Below, in pieces: positions 1-9,147 of a stretch of DNA of 64,000 bases (position 1 is its first letter; each line of letters starts with the position of its first letter). The notes beneath the pieces were generated by a model. It was not told the DNA's origin and made no database searches. It saw only the letters and a program-made list of their open reading frames with translations. This stretch comes from an uncultured SAR86 cluster bacterium (GTDB lineage: Bacteria; Pseudomonadota; Gammaproteobacteria; Magnimaribacterales; D2472): NCBI GenBank assembly GCA_902630885.1, contig CACOWI010000007.1, forward strand, positions 1-64,000. Reading direction: 5' to 3'. The translations under genes were made by a program, and so were the position numbers.

Positions 1-786
1 TGCCTCAAAAAGGGTTCCATGAGTTTTCTTCCACGAGGTATACGTTAAATTATTATCATTAATATCATTCAATGCATTTTGAGTAATAAAATCTGCACTA
101 AATAGATTATTAGTTTTTAGTCTAATACCAGTTGTTTGGAATGAATTAAGATTTTTTATTTTTTGAGCAGTTGAGTGTGAGATCAATGTTAAATATTGAT
201 CTATTTCAGTTTTTAACTCATATATACCAACTATCTCTAAATTTACCGATCTAGGAAAAGATCCAATTAAAGTTGTTTTAATGTCTGCGGTAGTGATATT
301 AATTTCATCACCAACATATGCGCCTATTTGTGCTGCAAGTAATGAACCGATAATAATCGAATTATCTTTATTAAGATCATTTAAACTTCCAATAAGCATA
401 TACTCTGGAATGATTGATAAATATTTTTCTTTAGACGGATCAACCCCGATTATCGAAACACCCTTAGTTTCGTATGCAGATGAAATTATTCCTTCTATAT
501 TTATATATGCTGATGCTTCAAGTACATCTGAATTTTTTTTTACATTGATGATTAGATTTTCAAAGTTATCAATTGGCTCAACTGATGTAATTACAGAGTG
601 AGGAATAACGCCAAGAATCCTATCTTCAAGCTCTTTTTCAAATCCATTCATTACAGAAGTAACAACGATTAAGCTTGAAATACCTATCGAAAGGCCAATT
701 ATTGCCAATAAGGTTGTAAAAGAAAAAGTACCTCCTCTATTAGATCTAAGGTACTTATAACCTAATTTCAGAGATATAGAAGACAC
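1..786 (-). CDS. lolC: Lipoprotein-releasing ABC transporter permease LolC (3' part missing)
   Basis: The first 262 residues of an inner-membrane permease are visible before the window edge; E. coli LolC has 399. LolCDE extracts outer-membrane lipoproteins from the inner membrane and hands them to LolA. The N-terminus has the family pattern: a KLGYKYLRS start, RGGTFSF, then a first membrane helix ending in SVMNGFEKEL. The periplasmic part contains IIGVDPSKEKY and a W-x(6)-LFEA stretch that match LolC better than LolE from memory. The start is GTG at 786; an in-frame stop lies two codons upstream, so no longer start exists. It follows the aldehyde dehydrogenase stop by 3 bp and is probably co-transcribed. 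LolA is encoded at 46435-46935. Some bacteria have a single LolC/E-type permease, so the symbol is likely rather than certain. Confidence 0.85.
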   Translation of the reverse strand, partial: MSSISLKLGYKYLRSNRGGTFSFTTLLAIIGLSIGISSLIVVTSVMNGFEKELEDRILGVIPHSVITSVEPIDNFENLIINVKKNSDVLEASAYINIEGIISSAYETKGVSIIGVDPSKEKYLSIIPEYMLIGSLNDLNKDNSIIIGSLLAAQIGAYVGDEINITTADIKTTLIGSFPRSVNLEIVGIYELKTEIDQYLTLISHSTAQKIKNLNSFQTTGIRLKTNNLFSADFITQNALNDINDNNLTYTSWKKTHGTLFEA

Positions 787-789
787 AAA

Positions 790-2217
790 TTATTTCATTA
801 ATTGTTGTAAAACTTTCTCAATATTTCCTTTATACGGTGGTCTTACTGCATCAAAAAATTTATCTAATTTGTAACTTACATCCTTGAAATATGCACGAGG
901 GTTTGAGAAGTTTTTAAAACCATCAAATGATTTATATCTTCCCATTCCAGACGGACCAACACCCCCAAAGGAAAGATCATTTTGTTGTAAATGACTAATA
1001 ACATTATTAACTGTAACGCCGCCTGATGATGTATTGTTTAAAATATTATCTTCCTCAGATTTATCAGTTCCAAAATAATATAATCCTAGTGGTCTATCTT
1101 TCGAATTTATTAATTTTGTTGCTTCATCGATTTCATCATATTCAACAACAGGAAGTAATGGTCCGAAAATTTCTTCTTGCATAATTTTCATATCATCAGT
1201 TGTGTTGGTTACAATTGTTGGAGGCATTTTGAAAAACTCCTGTTGAGTAAAATCTTCATTTGCTGGATTGATTTCATCAACTTGCGCTCCTTTTTCAATA
1301 GCATCATCAAGTAAATCCTTTAATCTATCATAATGTTTTTCATTAATTATTGACGTGTAATCATCATTGTTTTTGATATCTGGAAAATATTCTGATACTG
1401 CATTCTTTGTTTCTTTGATAAATTCATCTTTTTTATCTTTATGAACGATTACATAATCAGGTGCTAAACAAATTTGACCTGCATTCATAGTTTTTCCAAA
1501 CATAATTCTTTTTGCTGAAGTTTTTAAATCAGCAGATTTACCAATGACCACAGGAGACTTACCTCCAAGTTCAAGAGTACATGGAACTAGATTTTGAGAT
1601 GCTGCATTCATGACATGCTTTGCTACTGAACCACCCCCAGTATATAAAAGATGATCAAAATTTAATCTTGTAAATGCTTCACCAACCTCAGGACCTCCTA
1701 AGAAGGTAGCAAATTCATTTTGATCAAAAGATTTGTCGCAAAGATCTTTTAACAAAGCTGATGTTACTGGTGTATGTTCACTAGGTTTATGCATTACCTG
1801 ATTACCAGCGGCAAAAATCGAAACCAAAGGTACAAACGTAAGATTTACAGGAAAGTTCCATGGTGAGATCATGCCAACGGTACCAAGAGGTTCATATTTG
1901 ATATATGATTTTGCTCCCAAAAAACCAAAAGGAAAATTTGATGATTTTTTTTCTGGTTTACTCCATTTTTTTACGTTTTTAATTGCTAAATTAATAGCAG
2001 GCATAATTCCGTAAACATCTGAAAGCATTGATGAATTTTTAGACCTATTTCCAAAGTCAGTATTTAAAGCATCAACAAAATCATATCTATTATCCATGAT
2101 TAGAGTTTTTAATCTCTCTAACCTGTCTATACGTAAATCAGTAGATGGGGATCCATTTTTAATAAAAAATTCTTTTTGTTCATTAAGAACTTTGTTCATT
2201 TCATCAAAATTACTCAT
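790..2217 (-). CDS. Aldehyde dehydrogenase, coniferyl-aldehyde-dehydrogenase-like
   Basis: NAD(P)+-dependent oxidation of an aldehyde to a carboxylic acid in the cytoplasm. The 475-residue protein has the superfamily landmarks: PWNFP at 119-123, LELGGKSP with the general base Glu216, and GQICLAPDYV with catalytic Cys250. The APDYV context after the cysteine is typical of the class-3 / coniferyl aldehyde dehydrogenase branch, which acts on aromatic or long-chain aldehydes. TAGGAG lies just upstream of the ATG as a ribosome-binding site. The gene is 13 bp after an enoyl-CoA-reductase-like SDR, so an aldehyde from lipid breakdown is a reasonable substrate guess. The exact substrate cannot be read from sequence. 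Confidence 0.9.
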   Translation of the reverse strand: MSNFDEMNKVLNEQKEFFIKNGSPSTDLRIDRLERLKTLIMDNRYDFVDALNTDFGNRSKNSSMLSDVYGIMPAINLAIKNVKKWSKPEKKSSNFPFGFLGAKSYIKYEPLGTVGMISPWNFPVNLTFVPLVSIFAAGNQVMHKPSEHTPVTSALLKDLCDKSFDQNEFATFLGGPEVGEAFTRLNFDHLLYTGGGSVAKHVMNAASQNLVPCTLELGGKSPVVIGKSADLKTSAKRIMFGKTMNAGQICLAPDYVIVHKDKKDEFIKETKNAVSEYFPDIKNNDDYTSIINEKHYDRLKDLLDDAIEKGAQVDEINPANEDFTQQEFFKMPPTIVTNTTDDMKIMQEEIFGPLLPVVEYDEIDEATKLINSKDRPLGLYYFGTDKSEEDNILNNTSSGGVTVNNVISHLQQNDLSFGGVGPSGMGRYKSFDGFKNFSNPRAYFKDVSYKLDKFFDAVRPPYKGNIEKVLQQLMK

Positions 2218-2230
2218 AATCTAGCTCCTA

Positions 2231-3103
2231 TTAACTTCTATCCGCTTTATCTTTATTATTTGCATCTCTTATTAATTTTCTCATATTTTCCCAATCATCG
2301 TCACTTAGCTTGTCCAGTTGTGAAAAAGTACCACCCCCAGTTAAGTATTGAGCTCCATCTATGGCTATTGTTTGTCCAGTTAAATAGTCGCAGCCATCTG
2401 CCATAAGAAAAGTAGCCAAGTTTTGCAGTTCGCTCATTTGTCCAACTCTTCCTAGAGGAACTGTGCTCATCATATCATCATCCTCACTATTACCTGGATT
2501 AAGTCTTTCCCATGCTCCTTTAGTTGGAAATGGGCCTGGAGCAATTCCATTTACTTTAATACCATATTTACCCCACTCCGCAGCCAAAGATTGTGTCATA
2601 GCATTAATACCAGATTTTGACATTGCAGAAGGAACAACATAAGGTGATCCGGTCCAAATCCACGTCGTTAAAATGTTAATTATTGAACCCTTTGTAGATG
2701 TCTCTATCCATCGTTTCCCAACAGAATGAGTCATATAAAAAGTCCCATGAAATACAATATTTGCTATCGCATCAAAACCCTTATGAGATAAATCTTTAGT
2801 AGGTGAAATAAAATTTCCTGCAGCATTGTTAACCAATCCATCTAGAGGACTTTCATCAAAAATTGATTGAACATAATCATCTACATCCTTCGATGCTCTT
2901 ATATCAAGTGTTTGATAATTTACTTTTCTATTAAATTTTTCACCTATTTCATCAGCTGTTTCTTTTAAAACATTTTCCCTTCTTCCACATATGAACAAAT
3001 CAGCTCCATGTTCAGCAAAATGATTGGCCATCTCCTTACCAAGACCAGTGCCACCACCAGTTATTAAAATTCTTTTATTTTGTAGTAAATCTGTTTTAAA
3101 CAT
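2231..3103 (-). CDS. SDR oxidoreductase, 2,4-dienoyl-CoA reductase-like
   Basis: A 290-residue Rossmann-fold short-chain dehydrogenase with TGGGTGLG at 15-22 and NNAAGNF at 92-98. The stretch VVPSAMSKSG (156-165) followed by SLAAEWGKYG and APGPFPTKGA closely resembles mitochondrial 2,4-dienoyl-CoA reductase (DECR1), an NADPH enzyme of unsaturated fatty-acid beta-oxidation. As in DECR1, the usual YxxxK tyrosine is a serine (Ser159, with Lys163). The replacement tyrosine of DECR1, eleven residues before that serine, is Trp148 here. Tyr155 is nearby and might serve instead. It lies between hemH (11 bp) and the aldehyde dehydrogenase (13 bp) in one run. Enzyme class is firm; substrate is inferred. 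Confidence 0.85.
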   Translation of the reverse strand: MFKTDLLQNKRILITGGGTGLGKEMANHFAEHGADLFICGRRENVLKETADEIGEKFNRKVNYQTLDIRASKDVDDYVQSIFDESPLDGLVNNAAGNFISPTKDLSHKGFDAIANIVFHGTFYMTHSVGKRWIETSTKGSIINILTTWIWTGSPYVVPSAMSKSGINAMTQSLAAEWGKYGIKVNGIAPGPFPTKGAWERLNPGNSEDDDMMSTVPLGRVGQMSELQNLATFLMADGCDYLTGQTIAIDGAQYLTGGGTFSQLDKLSDDDWENMRKLIRDANNKDKADRS

Positions 3104-3114
3104 AAGTTAGTTAT

Positions 3115-4113
3115 CTATTTAATAATATCAATAATAGCATCTGCCCATAAATCTGAGTAATTTAATGACTCAACATAATCTAAGTTTTTTCCACCTGATT
3201 CTTCAAATAACTCCTTATATTCATCTCCAATCTCAATTATGGTTTCTAAGCAATCTGCTGTGAATGCGGGAGAAAAAACTAAAACATTTTTTTTATTATC
3301 TTTTGGAAGGGATTCTAAGACTTCATCTGTGAAAGGACTTAACCATTTATTAGTTAGACGAGATTGATAGGTAACAATATATTTGTTTTCTGGAATATTC
3401 AGTCTTTCAGCCAAAATTTTAGTAGTTTCATATGTTGTTGCTTTATAACAAAATTTATTATTTTCAGTTATTGCAATCTCACAATTATGATCAGTACAAG
3501 CCGAATCTTGATATACATTATCGACATGACTATTAGGAATCCCATGATAACTAAAAATGACTTTATCATATGAATCGATTTCAAACTTGGAGGCCTTATC
3601 AATCCATGCATCAATAAATTTATCATTATCATAAAATTGATTTATAAATTTAATTTTCGGAACTACCCATCGCTTTGACAACAATCTTGATACTTCTTCA
3701 TAAACTGAACCAGTCGTAGCAGCAGCATAATGTGGGAAGAGCGGGAGTATTATCAGTTCGTCTGGATTTTTGCTTAAAATATTGTCTAGCGCATTTTCAA
3801 TAGATGGATTTTGATAACGCATAGCATAATGAACATCATAGTCTGGTAACTTTGACTTAATTTTTTTTGTTAATTCTTGAGTGTTATGTAATAAAGGTGA
3901 GCCAGTTTCTGAATCCCATACTTCTTTATATATCTTAGTTGAGGAAAATGAGCGAGTTGGACAGATTATGAAATTAACTAAAATATATCTTAATATAGGA
4001 TTAATATTAATAACCCTTCCGTCCATTAAAAACTGTCTTAGATATTTAAAAACACTAAAGTATGTGGGTTTATCTGGTGTTCCCAAATTTATTAATAATA
4101 ATGATTTACTCAT
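3115..4113 (-). CDS. hemH: Ferrochelatase
   Basis: Inserts ferrous iron into protoporphyrin IX, the last step of protoheme synthesis. The 332-residue length is normal. Family marks are LLINLGTPD at the N-terminus, SYHGIP with the catalytic His190, YQSRLTNKWLSP near 249-260, and SPAFTADCLETIIEIG with the conserved Glu290. An insert around residues 201-225 holds Cys206, Cys211 and Cys222. This resembles the internal cysteine segment of one class of [2Fe-2S] ferrochelatases, but only three cysteines are present there. Its start overlaps the MFS gene by 8 bp, so the two are translationally coupled. Confidence 0.96.
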   Translation of the reverse strand: MSKSLLLINLGTPDKPTYFSVFKYLRQFLMDGRVININPILRYILVNFIICPTRSFSSTKIYKEVWDSETGSPLLHNTQELTKKIKSKLPDYDVHYAMRYQNPSIENALDNILSKNPDELIILPLFPHYAAATTGSVYEEVSRLLSKRWVVPKIKFINQFYDNDKFIDAWIDKASKFEIDSYDKVIFSYHGIPNSHVDNVYQDSACTDHNCEIAITENNKFCYKATTYETTKILAERLNIPENKYIVTYQSRLTNKWLSPFTDEVLESLPKDNKKNVLVFSPAFTADCLETIIEIGDEYKELFEESGGKNLDYVESLNYSDLWADAIIDIIK

Positions 4114-5299
4114 GATTTCCAGTATTTTTTATCATTGGATTAAATATTATAAATAGTATTAAACCTATACATAAGATTGAACTGAAATAATACAAGTAAG
4201 ATGGATTAATTGCATATATTGGCATGGCTATAAAAGGTGTCGTCATATGTCCAATAGGAATAACTGAGCCTAAATATCCAGCTGCAGAACCTTGGTTTTC
4301 TGGTGATTGTGCTAGAGAAAGAGATGAAGATAAAGCAGGTCTTGTCATACCAAAACCAAATCCTAAAACAATAACTGATAAATAATATATAGATAGAGTT
4401 GGATAAAACGCCATTGTAAAGTAGGAAAAAACAAGAAGCATTGAGCCTATTAACAAAAGATAATAGTTATTTAATGGAAATGCATCTGTGAAAATATATT
4501 GACTAAAAATAGTTGATATTGATAACAATCCAAATGTCATGCTAATAAGTGTTGGCAAATTTTCTAAATCTCCAAAAAAATCACTAATGTAAAAGCCGAT
4601 AGATTGTAATAAAGATGCCTGGCATAGACTCAATACGGATGCGAATAACAAGAAAGGGAGTATAGATTTTGAATACCATTTAATTTTTGATGAGGTTTCA
4701 GATTTTTTTACAATATTATTTGAGGAATCTAATGTCTTATAAATTCCAATCGCTGCGATTAAAGCGCAAAAAGAAAATACATAAAATGGCGTTTCATTAG
4801 TTATTAGAAATAAAAAACCTCCTATTAAGGGTCCGGCAACAGTCCCCAAAAGAAAGCTTGATTCTAATCTTGCAAACTTTACAGTTCTTTTTTCTCTTGG
4901 TGTTGTATCAGCTACATAAGCAAAAGAAGCTGGTCTGGTGGCAGAGCCGACTAATCCATTTATTAATCTTCCTAAGACTAGAGCTGGAAATAATAAACTT
5001 AAACTAAGTATGTTTCGTTGAACCAAAAATAATGGGGTAATTAATGCAATTAATGAAATTCCATAACCGAGTAAACCTAAAATCGCTATATTTCTTCTTC
5101 CAAATTTATCACTAGCTCTCCCCCAAAAAGCACTTGTTAATGCCCAAGCTACTGCGGAAATTGCAAAAATTGATGAGGTTTGAATTTCGGTTAAACCCAA
5201 ATCTCTTGCTAATGGCGGTACCAATACAAATACAAAAGACTGCCCCAATCCTACCGTAAATAGGCCAAATTTTAACCATGAAGATCCTGATAAAGACAT
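4106..5299 (-). CDS. MFS transporter, drug:H+ antiporter-like
   Basis: A 397-residue major facilitator protein with about twelve hydrophobic segments. Motif A appears after the second helix as GRASDKFGRR, and a helix-4/5 stretch reads LGRLINGLVGSATRPASFAYVAD, as in the tetracycline/multidrug efflux group. Position suggests export or import of a small molecule; nothing identifies the substrate. Its ATG overlaps the trpS stop by one base (TAATG), and its own 3' end overlaps hemH. An old idea that neighbours of hemH move porphyrins or iron ligands is possible but has no direct support here. Confidence 0.85.
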   Translation of the reverse strand: MSLSGSSWLKFGLFTVGLGQSFVFVLVPPLARDLGLTEIQTSSIFAISAVAWALTSAFWGRASDKFGRRNIAILGLLGYGISLIALITPLFLVQRNILSLSLLFPALVLGRLINGLVGSATRPASFAYVADTTPREKRTVKFARLESSFLLGTVAGPLIGGFLFLITNETPFYVFSFCALIAAIGIYKTLDSSNNIVKKSETSSKIKWYSKSILPFLLFASVLSLCQASLLQSIGFYISDFFGDLENLPTLISMTFGLLSISTIFSQYIFTDAFPLNNYYLLLIGSMLLVFSYFTMAFYPTLSIYYLSVIVLGFGFGMTRPALSSSLSLAQSPENQGSAAGYLGSVIPIGHMTTPFIAMPIYAINPSYLYYFSSILCIGLILFIIFNPMIKNTGNHE

Positions 5300-6291
5300 T
5301 AGGATATTTGAGTTATGCCAATAACTTCTTTAATTTGAGATATTTTATCTTTTGCAATTACTCTCGCTTTTTTTGCACCATCACTCAATAAGTCATTAAT
5401 AAAATCATTATCCTCTTTTAGTTCCTCAAATTTGGATCTAATAGGTTCAAGTTCTGTATTTATGACACTTAGAAGTAATTTTTTTGCTTCACCCCAAGCT
5501 ATCCCATCATCGTAGGCTTTTTGCAATGACTTAATTGCTGTTTCGTCAGCAAAATTTTTATATAAATTAAATATAGTGCAATCTTTTGAATCCTTTGGAA
5601 CACCAGGTTCTAAAGAATTAGTAACGATCTTCATAATAGATTTTTTTAATGTGTTTTCACTCTCAAGAAGAGGTATAACATTTCCATAAGATTTGCTCAT
5701 TTTTCTACCATCTAATCCAGGAACCACATTTTCTTTATCTTGAATAATTGGCTCTGGTAGAGTTAAAAGTGGTTTATATAGATGATTGAAACGAGCAGCA
5801 ATATCTCTTGTCATTTCAAGGTGTTGTACTTGATCTGATCCGACTGGTACATGAGTTGAATCAAACATTAGAATATCTGCAGCCATTAAGACTGGATATG
5901 AAAATAATCCCATTGTTATACCTTTATCGGGATCATTTTCATTATTAGATGTTGCTGCTTTATAAGCATGCGCTCTATTCATAAGTCCTTTAGCTGTTAC
6001 GCAATTCAAAATCCAACATAGCTCAATAATTTCTGGAACATCAGATTGTTTATAAAAGTATGATTTTTTGGGATCAAGTCCAGATGAAAGCCAAGCTAGC
6101 GCAATATTTTTAACCGAATTTTTTATAGAATCAGGATCTTGATTCTTAATAATGGAGTGATAATCTGCTAAAAAAAAGAATGATTCATCAGAATTGTTTG
6201 TCATTTCAATTGCAGGACGAATGGCACCGATGTAATTTCCAATATGAGGTATACCGGTTGTTGTTATTCCTGTTAGAATTCGCTTTTTCAT
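5299..6291 (-). CDS. trpS: Tryptophanyl-tRNA synthetase
   Basis: Charges tRNA-Trp with tryptophan; class Ic synthetase, 330 residues, the usual length for bacterial TrpS. The HIGH signature is PHIGN at 15-19 and the KMSKS loop is KMSKS at 197-201, inside DGRKMSKSYGN. The GSDQVQHLEMTRDIA stretch of the active site is also intact. The start codon is only 33 bp from the divergent DUF349 gene, and a TATAAT box sits 8 nt before the ATG, so the leader must be extremely short. First gene of a six-gene run reaching lolC. Confidence 0.97.
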   Translation of the reverse strand: MKKRILTGITTTGIPHIGNYIGAIRPAIEMTNNSDESFFFLADYHSIIKNQDPDSIKNSVKNIALAWLSSGLDPKKSYFYKQSDVPEIIELCWILNCVTAKGLMNRAHAYKAATSNNENDPDKGITMGLFSYPVLMAADILMFDSTHVPVGSDQVQHLEMTRDIAARFNHLYKPLLTLPEPIIQDKENVVPGLDGRKMSKSYGNVIPLLESENTLKKSIMKIVTNSLEPGVPKDSKDCTIFNLYKNFADETAIKSLQKAYDDGIAWGEAKKLLLSVINTELEPIRSKFEELKEDNDFINDLLSDGAKKARVIAKDKISQIKEVIGITQIS

Positions 6292-6312
6292 TTAGTATAA
6301 TTATAAACATCA

Positions 6313-6318
6313 TATATA
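6313..6318 (+). promoter_or_regulatory. Putative -10 box for the DUF349 gene
   Basis: TATATA lies exactly 6 nt before the GTG start at 6325, in a 33-bp gap between divergent genes. With normal -10 to +1 spacing, transcription would begin at the start codon and the mRNA would be leaderless. No convincing -35 was seen. The local base composition makes chance matches easy. Confidence 0.35.
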
Positions 6319-6324
6319 AATATT

Positions 6325-7752
6325 GTGGAAACTAATCAACATTTATTTAAAGAACTTGAGGCTGCTGAAAAATTATTTTCTGAAGGCTCTATTAAAAATG
6401 CTCAAAAGAAACTTAGAGGTGTTCTCAAAGACTCTAAGTCACTAAAAAAAATACCTAACAAACTAAGACATAAAATTAATGCAGCTATAAGTAAATCAAG
6501 ATATTTTGACGAAATATCATCTTTTGCAACAAATCCTAAAAGAAATGAGCTAATAAATATGTTAGATGATTTGATTAAAAATCCTAATGAGAATCCAAGA
6601 AAACATGCTCATAAAATTCATGAAATACAAACTCAATGGCAAGTATTGGATCTATCTAGTAAGCCAGCATCAAAATCACAATGGCTTAATTTTAATGACC
6701 TTACTAAAAAAGCATGGGAGCCATGTAAAGAGTATTTTGATGAAATAAAACAAATAAAAATTAGCAATGCTTTAAATAGAAAAGAGATTATTAACAACAT
6801 TAATAATTTTGTTCATGATAATTCAAATAATTGGCCTAATTCTAAAAATCTGATTATTTTTCTTCAAAAAACTTTTAAAGATTGGCAGAAATATGCTCCA
6901 GTCTTAAATGAAGATCTAGATCAACTCAAAAAATTATATTTTGATGCCAGAAAACCAATAAATGATGAAATAAAACGTCAAGAAGATGCAAATAAAGAAA
7001 AAAAGATATCACTCATAAAAAAAGTTGCTGAGATTTCAAGTGACGACAATGAGAAAAATATTAGTGAATTTAAGAAACTTAAAGATGAGTGGTCTAATAT
7101 TGGTCCTGCTGGAAAGAAAAATGAAAAGAAAATGTGGGATGAGTTCAATAAAAATGCTGATAAGTTCTTTGTTGAAAGAAAACAACAATTAACAGATGAA
7201 GTAAATAAAATATGTGATTTAAATAAAAAATTAAATAATGATGAAATTTCTATTTCTGAAGTCAAGTCAGCCTTAAATGAAATTAAAGATGCAAAAAATA
7301 CTAAAGAATTTAAAAATATCAATAAAGACATCAAATCAAAGATTAATGATATTAATATCGCCAAAAAGAAAGATAAGTCTAATGCCTACGCTAATATATA
7401 TAATGTTCTCTTAGGTAAAATTGAAATTGATAATGCGCCATCTAATTTTAAAAATACCATACAAAATTCACTTGATAATAGTGAATCTAATATCTATGAA
7501 TTAAATTATGCATGTGTAAAACTTGAAATTTTAGCTGGAATTGACTCTTTAAAAAAAGATCAATCTATTAGAAATAATATTCAGTTAGAGATGTTAAGTA
7601 ATAAATTTAATAAAAATAATAATTTAACTACAAATGATATGGATTCATTGATAAATCATTTCATAAATAATTTTTCAAAAAATGATGCAAAAACCACTCA
7701 TGCAAATATTTGGAAAAGAATAACAAAATGCATCGATAAATTAATTTCTTGA
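6325..7752 (+). CDS. DUF349 domain-containing protein
   Basis: A 475-residue, lysine- and asparagine-rich, mostly helical protein of unknown function. DUF349 repeats are recognisable by the W-x(2)-I/L-x-P pattern: EIQTQWQVLDLSSKP near 101-115 and KLKDEWSNIGPAGKK near 250-264, with KTFKDWQKYAP near 187-197 as a weaker third. Long charged helices between them suggest coiled coils. No signal peptide or membrane segment is seen, so it is probably cytoplasmic. The start is GTG; no in-frame ATG lies nearby upstream. It runs convergently into the GPH transporter with a 12-bp overlap. DUF349 proteins have no established biochemical role that I can apply here. Confidence 0.8.
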   Translation: METNQHLFKELEAAEKLFSEGSIKNAQKKLRGVLKDSKSLKKIPNKLRHKINAAISKSRYFDEISSFATNPKRNELINMLDDLIKNPNENPRKHAHKIHEIQTQWQVLDLSSKPASKSQWLNFNDLTKKAWEPCKEYFDEIKQIKISNALNRKEIINNINNFVHDNSNNWPNSKNLIIFLQKTFKDWQKYAPVLNEDLDQLKKLYFDARKPINDEIKRQEDANKEKKISLIKKVAEISSDDNEKNISEFKKLKDEWSNIGPAGKKNEKKMWDEFNKNADKFFVERKQQLTDEVNKICDLNKKLNNDEISISEVKSALNEIKDAKNTKEFKNINKDIKSKINDINIAKKKDKSNAYANIYNVLLGKIEIDNAPSNFKNTIQNSLDNSESNIYELNYACVKLEILAGIDSLKKDQSIRNNIQLEMLSNKFNKNNNLTTNDMDSLINHFINNFSKNDAKTTHANIWKRITKCIDKLIS

Positions 7753-9135
7753 TTTGAGAGATTTAATAATCTCCTCATGCCTAACAGCAGATAAAGAATA
7801 AAAGCTAAAAATAATTAATGGTACTATCATTAATAGTGTCGTTATTGGTCCTTGAACAAATGCAAGAGTATAAGCCTGTTCTGCTGTATGATTTGATCTG
7901 TCAAAATTAATGAAATTTAAAACCTGACCTGCAAAAAATGATCCAAGGCCAGTATTTAATTTTTGCATAAACCCAACAGTTGCAAATAAAATACCTTCTT
8001 GTCTTTTTCCACTATTCAATTCCACCTCATCAGCGATATCTCCAACCATGGAGTCACGTACCATATTTCCGATAATATTAAAGGTGATAAGAATTATTAA
8101 AAATGAACTTATGAACATAACTAATTCATACGAACCTTTAGAAGGTGTTAGGCCAAGGTTATAAAAAATAAATGCTGCAGGAGCAAAAATTCCAACAACA
8201 GATATTGAAATCATAACAATAGTTCTCTTATCAAATAAATTAACTAACTTTGGAGTTAAATATAAAGCTAATAAAGTTCCCATAAGGTAGATAGGTAAGA
8301 AATACTTAATTTGAGTGGCTTCAAATTCCCAAAAATATGTATTCACAAAAAGAGTTAGAGTGTTTGCTAAACCCCAAGATAAAGATAAAAATAAATTACC
8401 GAAGAAAAATATTAAAAAAGATTTATTTCCAATAGCTATTTTTAGCTCTTTAATAATATCAGTTAAAGTAATATTTCCTTTCCATTTCGACAGAGACTTT
8501 ATTTCATCTTTAGTGCTATATGATGAGTAAAGAACACTTATAATCATCACCATTGCGCCAGTTAATGCAAATGGAAACCAGGCATCTGGATTTAACTGTC
8601 CTTGCGGATATGTTGGAGTTGATGCAAAAAAGATACCATATCCCAAAAAAGCATTACTTAATCCAGCAATCCAACCAAAAGCCTCTCTCCAAGACATTAG
8701 GATAGTTCGTTCTTGATAATCTTTTGTAACCTCTCCTCCAAATGCACGATGAGGTATATCAAATAAAGTCATTCCAAGTCTTGTTAATACTGTAAAAACT
8801 GTCATCCAAAGAAAAAGATCAGATTGAGACATATCCCAACCCTGTCTTGGAGCAAATAAAAATATATATCCTAGTGACATAGGTATAAATGAAATGAACA
8901 TATATGGATGCCTTCGTCCTAATGATGAATTGGTTCTATCTGATATTGTTCCCATTAGCGGATCAGTAACAGCATCAATACATAAAGCAATAAATATTGC
9001 AGAGCCAGCTAAACCAGGATTCAATCCAATTATATTGCTATAAAAAAATAGTAAGAAAAAAGTAAAAGTGTCAGTTTTAACTCCATTTGCAACAGCACCA
9101 ATAGAATAATTAATTTTAAATTTATTAGATAACAT
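7741..9135 (-). CDS. GPH-family (sugar:cation symporter-like) MFS transporter
   Basis: A 464-residue, twelve-helix carrier. The N-terminal half has IGAVANGVKTDTF and GTISDRTNSSLGRRHPY; a GxxSDRT-x(4)-GRRHP pattern is characteristic of the glycoside-pentoside-hexuronide:cation symporter family. A GDIADEVELNSGKRQEG loop in the C-terminal half is also typical. Such carriers bring sugars or other organic anions in with sodium or protons. The gene is 12 bp after a secreted alpha/beta hydrolase and ends the run that starts at tRNA-Ser, so it may carry the product of the hydrolases upstream. Substrate unknown. Confidence 0.85.
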   Translation of the reverse strand: MLSNKFKINYSIGAVANGVKTDTFTFFLLFFYSNIIGLNPGLAGSAIFIALCIDAVTDPLMGTISDRTNSSLGRRHPYMFISFIPMSLGYIFLFAPRQGWDMSQSDLFLWMTVFTVLTRLGMTLFDIPHRAFGGEVTKDYQERTILMSWREAFGWIAGLSNAFLGYGIFFASTPTYPQGQLNPDAWFPFALTGAMVMIISVLYSSYSTKDEIKSLSKWKGNITLTDIIKELKIAIGNKSFLIFFFGNLFLSLSWGLANTLTLFVNTYFWEFEATQIKYFLPIYLMGTLLALYLTPKLVNLFDKRTIVMISISVVGIFAPAAFIFYNLGLTPSKGSYELVMFISSFLIILITFNIIGNMVRDSMVGDIADEVELNSGKRQEGILFATVGFMQKLNTGLGSFFAGQVLNFINFDRSNHTAEQAYTLAFVQGPITTLLMIVPLIIFSFYSLSAVRHEEIIKSLKSRN

Positions 9136-9147
9136 TATTAAGTAAGA

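Noticed and set aside
281..601. Plus-strand open frame of 106 codons
   Set aside because: It lies fully antisense to the lolC frame, which has clear family motifs; it has no recognisable motif or ribosome-binding site.
6978..7364. Minus-strand frame of 128 codons, rich in Phe, Leu and Ser
   Set aside because: It mirrors lysine-rich codons of the DUF349 gene; the hydrophobicity is a codon artefact rather than a membrane protein.
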